Positions 7,956 through 15,045 of a DNA stretch of 17,388 nucleotides are shown piece by piece; the stretch's first letter is position 1; every line of letters starts with the position of its first letter. Position numbers and translations under genes: made by a program. Location: assembly GCA_002411015.1 (NCBI GenBank), contig DHPY01000073.1, positions 1-17,388 of the forward strand, in the 5' to 3' direction. The notes below the pieces were generated by a model. It saw only the letters and a program-made list of their open reading frames with translations, was not told where the DNA came from and did no database searches. This DNA comes from Armatimonadetes bacterium UBA5352 (lineage in GTDB: Bacteria; Armatimonadota; Zipacnadia; Zipacnadales; UBA5352).

Positions 7956-8033
7956 CGGAGGGGCCGCAGACCACGCAGATGGGCCGACCTCGCCCTTCTC
8001 GCTCGCGCTCGCAGGGCTCGTGCGGCCCCTCCG
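7956..8033. repeat. 13-bp perfect inverted repeat around 52 bases
   Basis: CGGAGGGGCCGCA (7956-7968) is the exact reverse complement of TGCGGCCCCTCCG (8021-8033). The interior contains a GGGC/GCCC mini-stem and an alternating CGCTCGCGCTCG run. It could act as a bidirectional terminator between the two convergent genes, or be a small element with terminal inverted repeats. There is no T-run after either arm. Confidence 0.6.
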
Positions 8034-8052
8034 TACGGCTTGGCGCCATTCC

Positions 8053-9792
8053 TCAGTTCCCGATCGCGAACGTCTTCCGCCCGAGGATCCTGTCGCCCAC
8101 GGTGATGGTCAGCGTGTACGCTCCAGGCTGCAGGCCAGCCGCATCATCCGTGTAGACGGAGAACGACACCCAGCCGCTCGTGCCGCTGAGGGGCCGCTCG
8201 GTGCGTGTCAGCTCCTCCCCGTTGTGCATCCAGACCGCCACGGCGACGCTGCCCGTCGGCATGTCCTCGTAGTTCATGGCCGCCGCGATCTTGCTGGCCT
8301 GCGCGAAGTGGTCGGCCACGCCGGTCGTCGTGCCGCCGTCCGTCCCGGTGCCTACCTGAAGTCCGCCGATGTCGCCGGTGTTCGGGTTCATTGGCGGAGC
8401 GGGCGTCGCCGGTGGCGCAGCAGGCGGCGTTGGGAGCGGTATCGGCGGCGGGGTGGCCGGCGGCGGCGCGCCCGGCTCCAGCGGTGCGGGCATCGGCGTC
8501 TCCCCGGGGCGGATCGGGAGGATCGGCCCACCGTTGGCCGCCGCGTACTGCTCCCAGGTCGGGCCGCCGGTCTGCAGCGCGGTGTTGATCTCGTCGATCA
8601 TCGCCTCGGGCCCGGCCTCCTGGTAGCCCAGCTCGCGCTGCCGGCGATCCACGTAGGCAGCCCAAGCGGCGTCGCCGTCCGCCAGCGCCTCGCGCATCTC
8701 GCGCACGTCGCGCCCGGCCGGGGTCTCCTCATACCCCAGCTCGCGCAGCGTCCGTTCGACCTCCGCGCGCCACTCAGCGTCGGCACGGTCCTGCTGGGCC
8801 TGCACGACCTCCGCGGAGGGCTCGAGCTTCGCCGATACGAGTAGCCCGCGCGTCACCTGCGTGGAGCCTGCTCCAGCGGTGGAGTAGAGGCCCGTCAGCT
8901 CGATCCACATCTGCGGGGGCGGCCACGTGAGATCGGCGTCCGCCGGGACGTTGATAGTATAGCTGAAGGCCTTGCTGCCGGGCGAGGTAATCTCGAACTG
9001 CTCCTCGATCCGTTCGGTGCCGATGCGCGCGTAGATCTCCAGCGTTGCGCCCCAGCCCTTGTTGATCGAGCCTGAGCCGGAGATCGTGACGGTGCCCGGG
9101 CCGACGGTTCCGGTGTAGGCGCGCTTGCAGGTGAAGCCCTCGCTGTCCTGCGGTGCGCCGAGGCTCACGCCGCCGAAGCTGTAGTTGATCACCAGGCCGT
9201 TGAAGTCGCCCGTCGCCGGGAAGACCCCACCGCCGGGGCCGCCCCCTCCCCTCATGTCCACTCCCGAGCTCGCCATGTAGTAGTCCATCCATGGCTCCAC
9301 GCGGCCGAAGCAGCGCTCGAACCAGTTCCGCGCGCGGTAGGGCTTGGAGTTGAGGTAGTCCACGAACTTCTGCGTCTGCGGGTTCGGTGGCGGGTCGTAC
9401 GGCGCCAGCCCGCGCGCGACGAGTTCGTTGAGCATGAGCGTCTGCGCGATGTTCAGCTCCTCATTCGGCTGCTCGCGCAGATAGCGCATGAAATCCCGCC
9501 AGAAGTCGTTCGGCACCGGCGCCTCCGGCCAGCGGCGCGCGGTCTGCATCCGCCGGATCATCGCCTCATCGCCCCACGAGAGCTCCTCGCCCCGCGCGCG
9601 CTTGGACTGGATGTAGGCGTAGAAGCGCTCGTGCGCGGGCTGCATCCCGCGGAAGTGGTAGCCCGGGCGGTCGGTCGAGTTCCAGTTCACCGTATCCGGG
9701 TCCGGGATCCTCGATGCCCACGGGCCCGCGTGAGCTCCGAGAGCGAGTGTCAGCAGCATAGCGGCGATGAGCAGTGCTGTGGTAGCGCGCAT
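8053..9792 (-). CDS. Secreted repeat protein with Pro-rich linker, unknown function
   Basis: 579 residues of unknown function. An N-terminal signal peptide (MRATTALLIAAMLLTLALGA then HAG, cut probably after residue 22) sends it out of the cytoplasm. The order of parts is: a helical region with three copies of an F-x-x-Y-[IL] motif (57, 101, 143); a Gly-rich hinge (182-189); a beta-rich part (about 195-325); two 36-residue tandem repeats (341-413); a Pro/Ala-rich linker (about 423-470); and a C-terminal beta domain (about 495-579) resembling Ig-like or stalk modules. I choose ATG 9792 because the signal peptide starts there and AGGGGAGG lies about 10 nt upstream; an upstream in-frame start would precede the signal peptide. 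It begins 16 nt after the PHP gene stop, so the two are co-transcribed. The C-terminal fold is inference. Confidence 0.8.
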   Translation of the reverse strand: MRATTALLIAAMLLTLALGAHAGPWASRIPDPDTVNWNSTDRPGYHFRGMQPAHERFYAYIQSKRARGEELSWGDEAMIRRMQTARRWPEAPVPNDFWRDFMRYLREQPNEELNIAQTLMLNELVARGLAPYDPPPNPQTQKFVDYLNSKPYRARNWFERCFGRVEPWMDYYMASSGVDMRGGGGPGGGVFPATGDFNGLVINYSFGGVSLGAPQDSEGFTCKRAYTGTVGPGTVTISGSGSINKGWGATLEIYARIGTERIEEQFEITSPGSKAFSYTINVPADADLTWPPPQMWIELTGLYSTAGAGSTQVTRGLLVSAKLEPSAEVVQAQQDRADAEWRAEVERTLRELGYEETPAGRDVREMREALADGDAAWAAYVDRRQRELGYQEAGPEAMIDEINTALQTGGPTWEQYAAANGGPILPIRPGETPMPAPLEPGAPPPATPPPIPLPTPPAAPPATPAPPMNPNTGDIGGLQVGTGTDGGTTTGVADHFAQASKIAAAMNYEDMPTGSVAVAVWMHNGEELTRTERPLSGTSGWVSFSVYTDDAAGLQPGAYTLTITVGDRILGRKTFAIGN

Positions 9793-9808
9793 GAAGCGTC
9801 CGCCTCCC

Positions 9809-10699
9809 CTACTCAGGCAGTGCGTAGTAGCTCGTCCAGGCCCTCCGGCCAGCGGCATCCACCACGCATATTCGTATCGGGTTGCTCGAAGGTTTCAGCA
9901 TGAACTCGAAGGACGTGCGCTCCTCGCGACACTCGCCCGCGCGCCAGCTTGTGGAGCCGCGGCCGGCCGTCGGGCAGACCGCGAGTGCTTCCATGCACGG
10001 CGAGCACTCGACGCGCACGGTCTGGCCATCCACCTCGACACTCGCGATCGTCGGGCCGGTGGAGGCGTAGAACATGCCTGCCTGCAGCGCGTGGTAGATC
10101 TCCGCCGGCGTCCGGTCCTCCGCGCGCAGCCAGATCCAGCCGCCGTAGAGGTCGTCGTAGTGGCAGTGCGCGTCATCCACCGCGATGCCATAGAGCGAGC
10201 GGCCGCGCGCGGTGCAGTCATCCCACTGGACCTCCGACAGCCCCCGGCCGATACCGCGATGGCAGGTGGTGTTGAAGACCTCGACCCCGTGCACGTCCGG
10301 CGCCGACATCACGTCGGCGTAGATGAGGCTCGACCACGATGGGTGCGCGACGAAGCGGAACTGCGTCAGCGCGCTCAGCCGGCCCCAGGTCTCCTGCGAG
10401 GGCTCGTCCTCGATCCTCTCCCACTCGCCGCTCGCGCCGACGCCGACCGTGTGGACCGTCTGACCGAGGTCGCCGCCGACCGGCGCGATCTCCAGCCCGT
10501 GCAGGAGCGTCATCCCGCGCGGGTCAAGCTCATCCACGTCCACCACGATGTTGTGGTCGGTGATCGCGAGGAAATCGTAGCCCTGCTCGCTGTAGCCATC
10601 CACGGCCTGCTGCGGGCTGAGCTCGCCGTCGGAGACGGTGGTGTGCAGATGCAGATTGCCCCGGAGCCACTCTCCGGGAGCGCTGAAGAGGTCAAACAT
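9809..10699 (-). CDS. PHP-domain metallohydrolase, CehA/McbA-like
   Basis: 296 residues forming a PHP domain, a metal-dependent phosphoesterase/hydrolase fold. The metal-binding residues are all visible: HLH at 17-19, SDGE at 23-26, ITDHN at 46-50, GLEI with Glu70, HPSW with His119, and DDAHCH at 175-180. The C-terminal FYASTGP segment followed by a beta tail is typical of the CehA/McbA group, which includes proteins that act on phosphoester or carbamate compounds. No signal peptide is seen. ATG 10699 is preceded by GAGGGAGA, about 8 nt upstream. It heads a two-gene - strand unit with the secreted protein and diverges from the isomerase-like gene. The substrate is unknown. Confidence 0.88.
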   Translation of the reverse strand: MFDLFSAPGEWLRGNLHLHTTVSDGELSPQQAVDGYSEQGYDFLAITDHNIVVDVDELDPRGMTLLHGLEIAPVGGDLGQTVHTVGVGASGEWERIEDEPSQETWGRLSALTQFRFVAHPSWSSLIYADVMSAPDVHGVEVFNTTCHRGIGRGLSEVQWDDCTARGRSLYGIAVDDAHCHYDDLYGGWIWLRAEDRTPAEIYHALQAGMFYASTGPTIASVEVDGQTVRVECSPCMEALAVCPTAGRGSTSWRAGECREERTSFEFMLKPSSNPIRICVVDAAGRRAWTSYYALPE

Positions 10700-10845
10700 G
10701 ATCGGTCTCCCTCAAAGCATCAGTGAGCGCAAAGACCGGGGCAGGTTCGCCGGAGGGGGGTGGAGTCCTTTTGGTGGAGGATATGCGGGCCTCTCGGCGA
10801 ACTCCTCCACGCCGCAATCTCAGCATAGTTGACTGGAGGCGCGTC
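10700..10845. promoter_or_regulatory. Divergent control region with competing stems
   Basis: This gap must hold promoters for both divergent genes, but I see no clear -10/-35 pair. Two stems exclude one another: GTTCGCCG (10745-10752) with CGGCGAAC (10795-10802), and GTGGAGGA (10774-10781) with TCCTCCAC (10803-10810). A direct repeat GGTGGAG (10759-10765 and 10773-10779) gives the right arm two possible partners. Such arrangements occur in attenuators and riboswitch-like leaders, but no terminator with a T-run is present. GGAGG at 10835-10839 is the ribosome binding site of the + strand gene. Confidence 0.4.
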
Positions 10846-11694
10846 ATGGCCGACCTGAAGATAGCCGTTATGCTCAGCAGCCTGCGCATGGAGCCCTACG
10901 CGGGGCTTGAGAAGATCGCGGAGATGGGAGTCACCGGTGTCCACCTCGGCGTGGGCAGCGGGCAGTTCGCCCCGGAGAACATGTCCAAGCAGGACCGCAA
11001 GGACCTGCTCAAGCACCTCGACGGGCTGGGGCTGGAGATCTCCGCCCTCTCAGCCTGGGGCGGCGCCGTGCACCTGGAGCAGGACGACTGCGCCGCGGCG
11101 ATCGCGCAGGCGAAGGACGTCCTGGAGCTTGCCGCCGACCTCGAGTGCGGCATCTGGCAGGGCCACGTGGGGATCATGCCCGAGGACGTGAACGACCCGG
11201 GCTGGGCGAACCATGTGCGGCATCATGAGGAGATCGCGAAGCATGCCGAGGCCGTGGGCTCGGTCCTCGCCATCGAGACCGGGCCGGAGCCGCCGTATGT
11301 GCTCAAGCGGCTCATCGAGACCGTGGGCTCGGACACCATCCGCCTCAACTGGGACCCGGCGAACCTCATCCTGTGGCCCGCGAAGTATGCCAAGGACGCC
11401 GGCGAGGAGTATGACAAGCAGAAGTGGATGGACCTCTACCAGCCGGTCGAGGGCCTCGACATGGTCGGGCAGTACGTGGTGCACGTCCATGCCAAGGACG
11501 CGCTCGTGCATGACAACGGCGAGCGGCAGGAGGTTGCCTTCGGCACCGGCTGGGTGGACTGGGACAACTTCATCGGGAAGCTGCACAAGGACCACGGCTA
11601 CGACGGCTACTTCGCGATCGAGCGCGAGGTTGGCGAGAACCCGGTCAAGGACATCCAGACCGCGGTGGACTTCCTGAAGAACTTCAGCGTATGA
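10846..11694 (+). CDS. Sugar phosphate isomerase/epimerase family TIM barrel
   Basis: 282 residues of the xylose-isomerase-like / AP endonuclease 2 superfamily, TIM barrels that isomerise or epimerise sugars using a divalent metal. Likely metal ligands are in the expected order: Glu144 (LAIETG), Asp170 (NWDPANL), His213/His215 (VHVHAKD) and Glu259 (AIER). The opening MADLKIAVML and the GVTGVHLG strand fit the barrel start. I prefer ATG 10846, with GGAGG 6 nt upstream; a longer in-frame reading from 10723 would add about 41 low-complexity residues lying over the leader stems. The sugar is unknown. It is followed by a hairpin and then the amphi-Trp gene. Confidence 0.9.
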   Translation: MADLKIAVMLSSLRMEPYAGLEKIAEMGVTGVHLGVGSGQFAPENMSKQDRKDLLKHLDGLGLEISALSAWGGAVHLEQDDCAAAIAQAKDVLELAADLECGIWQGHVGIMPEDVNDPGWANHVRHHEEIAKHAEAVGSVLAIETGPEPPYVLKRLIETVGSDTIRLNWDPANLILWPAKYAKDAGEEYDKQKWMDLYQPVEGLDMVGQYVVHVHAKDALVHDNGERQEVAFGTGWVDWDNFIGKLHKDHGYDGYFAIEREVGENPVKDIQTAVDFLKNFSV

Positions 11695-11695
11695 C

Positions 11696-11729
11696 CGGCC
11701 GTCCTAGCGGATGCCCGGCCTGACGGCCG
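11696..11729 (+). terminator. Hairpin after the isomerase-like gene
   Basis: CGGCCGTC (11696-11703) pairs with GACGGCCG (11722-11729) around an 18-nt loop, starting two bases after the stop codon. No T-run follows, so termination would be partial at best. It separates the isomerase-like gene from the amphi-Trp gene 109 bases downstream. Confidence 0.35.
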
Positions 11730-11803
11730 CGCCCGGGGGCGAGCCGTCATCGGGTCAGCGGGTGGGGCAGGCGATCACAATCGAGCGGAGGAGTGATGGA
11801 GCG

Positions 11804-12079
11804 ATGGGTCGAGAAGTGGTCCTTTTCGAGAGCGAAGAACGAACGGATCGCGCGCACGTCTGCGCATTCCTCAGGGAGCTTGCCGACAATATCGAGGCGA
11901 ACTCCGTAGTGCTCAAGCAGGGGGCGGAGGAGACGCCCGTCGACATCCCGGACAGCATCACGCTGGAGGTGAAGCTCGAGGAAGAGACCGGCAGTTCAGG
12001 CCTGGAGAGGAGCCTGGAGGTCGAGCTTGAGTGGCGGGTGGGCGATCAGGCAGGCGCCGGTGGGGTGAGCCTCGGGTAG
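11804..12079 (+). CDS. amphi-Trp domain protein
   Basis: 91 residues. The pattern SEERTDRAHVCAFLRELADN, followed by VDIPDSITLEVKLEEE and ending in LEVELEWRVGD, is the small amphi-Trp domain, named for its amphipathic strand with a conserved Trp. Its biochemical role is not established. I choose ATG 11804, with GGAGGAG (11787-11793) 10 nt upstream; the in-frame extension to 11711 is Gly/Pro/Ser-rich and unlike the family. No membrane segment or signal peptide is seen, so it should be cytoplasmic. The strong hairpin at 12105-12134 ends the transcript 25 bases downstream. Confidence 0.75.
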   Translation: MGREVVLFESEERTDRAHVCAFLRELADNIEANSVVLKQGAEETPVDIPDSITLEVKLEEETGSSGLERSLEVELEWRVGDQAGAGGVSLG

Positions 12080-12104
12080 AGCAGTCGGTTCATTCTGACA
12101 GACA

Positions 12105-12134
12105 GCGGCCGGGCTCACCATCGAGCCCGGCCGC
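12105..12134 (+). terminator. Strong hairpin terminator
   Basis: GCGGCCGGGCTC (12105-12116), loop ACCATC, GAGCCCGGCCGC (12123-12134): a perfect 12-bp stem followed by TTCCTGTTCTT. It ends the amphi-Trp transcript and, being symmetrical, may also stop the - strand operon coming from the right. The core GCGGCCGGGCT recurs in the terminator at 15954-15985. Confidence 0.8.
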
Positions 12135-12205
12135 TTCCTGTTCTTCATGACGAAGCCGCGCGCATTGCGCCGGCGCAACCGCGGGCCGGCAGATCAGCCC
12201 GCCCG

Positions 12206-12601
12206 TCACCGCGTGCGGCGCCTCTGCGCGGGTGCTGAGCGAGATGACCTCGGGGGCGCGCTCTGGGCGCGTGGGCGAGCGGCAGTTCTCCGCTGCGCGG
12301 GAGGCCGGACCGACGCGCGGCGCGAGCGCAGGACGTCGGTATGCGCCTTCTGCGCCGCCTCCAGCCGCCGCGAGGCAAGCTCCATCTTGCGCGCCTGCTC
12401 CTCAAGCTCCTCCGCCGTCAGTGGCTTGCGCGGCTGTCCGAAGAGCAGCGCGCCGGCGAGCATGATGATGATCGCCAGCAGCGCGTCGGTGAGCGTCATG
12501 TCCTGGTAGATGCCGAACTCATCCACCACCAGCCAGCGCAACACGAGCGCTCCCGGAAAGAACAGCGCGAAGCCGATCACCACGCCCAGCAGGCGCCTCA
12601 T
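12206..12601 (-). CDS. Small two-helix membrane protein, unknown function
   Basis: 131 residues, not recognised. Two hydrophobic helices (about 4-24 and 38-55) are joined by a short loop with VVDEFGIYQD. A charged, probably helical stretch (about 62-90, LTAEELEEQARKMELASRRL) follows, which could be a coiled coil on the cytoplasmic side. The last 40 or so residues are almost only Arg, Ala, Pro and Ser, which may be a real basic tail or the result of a frame change near residue 92; other frames stay open there too. It starts 20 nt after the stop of the discoidin-SGNH gene and is the last gene of the pan/nad operon. Confidence 0.6.
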   Translation of the reverse strand: MRRLLGVVIGFALFFPGALVLRWLVVDEFGIYQDMTLTDALLAIIIMLAGALLFGQPRKPLTAEELEEQARKMELASRRLEAAQKAHTDVLRSRRASVRPPAQRRTAARPRAQSAPPRSSRSAPAQRRRTR

Positions 12602-12621
12602 CTGCCATCACACCCCGACAA

Positions 12622-13779
12622 TCAGATCTGCGATTGCAGGAGCAACTCGAGGACCGCGTCGGCGATGACGCCGCGCGCTCGCTCCGAGACACTCCCATCT
12701 TCGTCTGCGATTTCTTGAGCCGATACGCCTTCGCGCAGCAGTGCGGCTTCCGTCCTCACCAGCGGCAGCGAGAGCAGGCCCGACAGCGTCTCCATCTCAG
12801 CCAGCGCCCGGCGGCCCGTGGCAAGCCTGTCCGCATCGCTCACAGCCGGTCCCACCAGCACCACGAGCGCGTCGGTGTCACTCAGCAGCCGGCGCAGCAA
12901 CTCCGTCAGCCCGCTGCGAAAGGCGGCACGGTCCCACTGCCTCAGGTCGCTGCCGAAGGTCACGAAGATCAGGTCCGGCTGGGTCTCGACCGTCAGGCCC
13001 ACGTGGCCGAGGTCAGCGGCAGGCTCCACGCCCTCGCCGGTCATCGCCGAGAGCGACACCTGTGCGTCCTCCGGCCGCTCCGCTGCCAGGCCATCGGCAA
13101 CCGCCTGCGGCCAGGTGTCCTCATCACATGCACCGAAGGAGTCGCCGAGCACCGCGATCGTCAGCGGCCGGTCGGTAGCCAGCGCCCAGCGCCGGAAGAG
13201 CCTGGCGTCGCGGGTGCTCACCACCGGCGGGCCGATCGGCTGCGGCATCGGCGCCGCGACCGGATCAGCGCCGGTTGGCGTGCCGAAGACTTCCACCTCA
13301 CGGCAGAAGATCGTGTTGTCGCCGCCGAGGCCGCCGCCCCAGGTGTTGCTGAACTCGATGCGCACAAACTGCGCCGGCCGGTCGCCGAAGCGGTGATTCA
13401 GCACCAGCGCCTCGCCATCCGGGAAGATGAACTCACGAAGCTGCTCGTAGTGCTGCCCGTCGTCGGAGCAGTAGATGACGATCGCGCGCGTGTTGCCGTT
13501 GGCGGAGTTGTGCACGGTCACGCGGTTGATGTTGCACGGGCGCTGCAGGTCAATCGTGACCGACTTCGGGAACTGGTTGGCGTTGCCGGTGGCGAAGCAA
13601 CCGGGAGCGCTGTCGGAATCGTAGACGCCATCGACCAGCCCGCTCCAGCCGGCCAGCAGATCGCCGGTGGCAAGGAACGGGCGGTTGAGTGCGAGGTTGT
13701 CCTGCGCCAGGGCGCCGGTTGCGATGAGCGGGATCAGCATCTGAGCCATCAGCCAGACGGCCAATCGCGTGCGGACCAA
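12622..13779 (-). CDS. Secreted discoidin (F5/8C) plus degenerate SGNH-hydrolase protein
   Basis: 385 residues. A signal peptide (MVRTRLAVWLMAQMLIPLIA then TGALAQ) is followed by a discoidin-like carbohydrate-binding domain (about 27-167: NLALNRPFLATGD, YCSDDGQHYEQL, FVRIEFSNTWGG) and an SGNH/GDSL-type domain (about 195-385). The nucleophile motif GDSFG (212-216, Ser214) is present. Block III reads TFGSDL instead of GxND, and the final block reads DGSVSERARGVIA where the family has an Asp-x-x-His, so the catalytic His is not visible. I prefer TTG 13779, since GAGGGAGG lies 8 nt upstream and this start gives a clean signal peptide; the frame opens at 13824, inside nadC. It may bind glycans or act weakly; loss of activity is inference. 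Confidence 0.8.
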   Translation of the reverse strand: MVRTRLAVWLMAQMLIPLIATGALAQDNLALNRPFLATGDLLAGWSGLVDGVYDSDSAPGCFATGNANQFPKSVTIDLQRPCNINRVTVHNSANGNTRAIVIYCSDDGQHYEQLREFIFPDGEALVLNHRFGDRPAQFVRIEFSNTWGGGLGGDNTIFCREVEVFGTPTGADPVAAPMPQPIGPPVVSTRDARLFRRWALATDRPLTIAVLGDSFGACDEDTWPQAVADGLAAERPEDAQVSLSAMTGEGVEPAADLGHVGLTVETQPDLIFVTFGSDLRQWDRAAFRSGLTELLRRLLSDTDALVVLVGPAVSDADRLATGRRALAEMETLSGLLSLPLVRTEAALLREGVSAQEIADEDGSVSERARGVIADAVLELLLQSQI

Positions 13780-13807
13780 ACCGGATGCCTCCCTCGTTCC
13801 CGTTGCG

Positions 13808-14686
13808 TCAATGCAGCAGCTCAAGCTCCAGGCTGATATCCACGGCGGTCGCCGAGTGCGTGAGGGCGCCGACTGAGATCAGATCCACGCCCAGTTGCGC
13901 GACCTCCCGGACGCGCTCAAGGCGCATCCCCCCGGATGCCTCCACCAGCGCTCTGCGGCCCACGATGCGCACCGCCTCGGCCATCGTCTCGTCGTCCATG
14001 TTGTCGAGCATGATGATATCCGCGCCGGCCTCCAGGGCCTGCCGGACCTCGCCGAGATGCGCGGTCTCGACCTCGATCTTCAGCGTATGCGGCGCGCCCG
14101 CCCGTGCGCGCGCCACCGCCTGCGCGATGCCACCTGCAAGCCGGATGTGGTTGTCCTTGATGAGGATGCCATCGTAGAGCGCGAAGCGGTGGTTGCTGCC
14201 GCCGCCCGCCAGCACCGCGGCCTTCTCCAGCACGCGCAGGCCCGGAGTAGTCTTGCGGGTGTCGGTGACTCGCGCCTTCGTGCCCGCGACCGCGTCCGCG
14301 AACTGGCGCGTGAGCGTCGCGATGCCGCACAGGCGCTGCAGGAAGTTCAGCGCCACGCGCTCGGCGCCGAGCAGTCCGCGTGCGGTGCCCTCGATCCGCC
14401 CGAGGTGGTCGCCGTCCTTGAACGCCTTCCCATCGGGGAGCAGCGCCGACAGCGAGCAGCACGGCTCGTTCTGCTGGAAGCACTCCGCGACGACCGCCCC
14501 GCCCGCCATCACGCCATCCTGCTTGGCGAGCAGCACGCCACGCGCGCGGGTCTCCGGGGGGATCGTGAGCAGGCTCGTAAGGTCGCCGCGGCCGATGTCC
14601 TCATGCAACGCGGCGCGAACGATCTCCGCGATCGTTCGCGGATCTACGGCGGCAACGGTGGTTGCTGCAGCGGCTCCTGCCATCAT
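13808..14686 (-). CDS. nadC: Nicotinate-nucleotide pyrophosphorylase (carboxylating)
   Basis: 292 residues. It joins quinolinate to PRPP and releases CO2 and pyrophosphate, giving nicotinate mononucleotide for NAD synthesis. Family motifs run in order: AERVALNFLQRLCGIATLT (108-126), TRKTTPGLR (143-151), GGGSNHRFALYDGILIKDNH (161-180), KIEVET (203-208), IIMLDNMDD (224-232), VEASGG (248-253) and SVGALTHS (271-278). The length is usual. The start ATG overlaps the panD stop (ATGA at 14686-14683), so the two are translationally coupled. No nadA or nadB is in this window, so quinolinate must come from genes elsewhere. Confidence 0.97.
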   Translation of the reverse strand: MMAGAAAATTVAAVDPRTIAEIVRAALHEDIGRGDLTSLLTIPPETRARGVLLAKQDGVMAGGAVVAECFQQNEPCCSLSALLPDGKAFKDGDHLGRIEGTARGLLGAERVALNFLQRLCGIATLTRQFADAVAGTKARVTDTRKTTPGLRVLEKAAVLAGGGSNHRFALYDGILIKDNHIRLAGGIAQAVARARAGAPHTLKIEVETAHLGEVRQALEAGADIIMLDNMDDETMAEAVRIVGRRALVEASGGMRLERVREVAQLGVDLISVGALTHSATAVDISLELELLH

Positions 14687-15045
14687 CGCTCCGTGATGCG
14701 GTTGCGTTCGTCCACATGCACTACATTCATCGTGACCTGCGCGGCTTCCTCCCCATCGAACTGGGCGTAGCAGAGGATGTGCACCACGTCGCCGACGATC
14801 GCCGCGCGGGCCGCCGGGCCGTTGAGACAGATCGTGCCTGAGCCGGGCTCTCCCTCTATCACATACGTCTCAATGCGCGAACCGTTACTGAGATTCACGA
14901 TCTGGACGCGCTCGTTCGGCAGAAATCCCGCCGCCTCGATCAACTCTCTATCGATCGTGATGCTGCCGGCGTAGTGCAACTCGGCCTCGGTCACGGTCGC
15001 GCCATGTATCTTCGCGAAGCACATCGTGCGGAGCAATGCCATCAT
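14683..15045 (-). CDS. panD: Aspartate 1-decarboxylase
   Basis: PanD makes beta-alanine from aspartate for pantothenate. The proenzyme cleaves itself between Gly and Ser in HYAGSITID to form the pyruvoyl cofactor, and the Gly-Ser pair is intact. The RIETY segment (Arg54 and Thr57-Tyr58 in E. coli numbering) and GDVVHILCYA are also present. Three starts are possible: ATG 15045, ATG 15042 and TTG 15036. The TTG gives MLRTMCF, puts the cleavage site exactly at Gly24-Ser25 as in E. coli, and sits 9 nt from GAGGG. The ATGs lie too close to that site, although 15045 forms an ATGA overlap with panC. I give the outer boundary; the true start may be 9 bases inside. Confidence 0.95.
   Translation of the reverse strand: MMALLRTMCFAKIHGATVTEAELHYAGSITIDRELIEAAGFLPNERVQIVNLSNGSRIETYVIEGEPGSGTICLNGPAARAAIVGDVVHILCYAQFDGEEAAQVTMNVVHVDERNRITER

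Larger units (their letters stand above)
7688..8052. other. Convergent intergenic repeat island
   Basis: About 365 bases separate the ends of two convergent genes. I see no credible gene: ORFs crossing it only translate palindromes and give repeated peptides such as AGFQP and AGCLP. The stretch holds four related short palindromes, one longer nested hairpin and one 13-bp inverted repeat pair, each listed separately. The density of inverted repeats is far above anything else in the window. No transposase is present, so any mobility would depend on an enzyme elsewhere. Confidence 0.7.

Noticed and set aside
7768..8033. Possible CRISPR array
   Set aside because: The repeats are short palindromes with unequal spacing (48, 79 and 33 bases) and no uniform spacers, and no cas genes are present.
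7778..8155. 125-residue + strand ORF through the repeat island
   Set aside because: Its peptide only translates the palindromes (repeated AGFQP-like pieces) and runs into the end of the opposite-strand gene.
10828..10833. TTGACT as a -35 box
   Set aside because: It sits just before the ribosome binding site, so a -10 would fall within the coding sequence.
12634..13836. 400-residue open frame on the + strand
   Set aside because: It is an exact antisense shadow of the discoidin-SGNH gene, which has a signal peptide and domain motifs.
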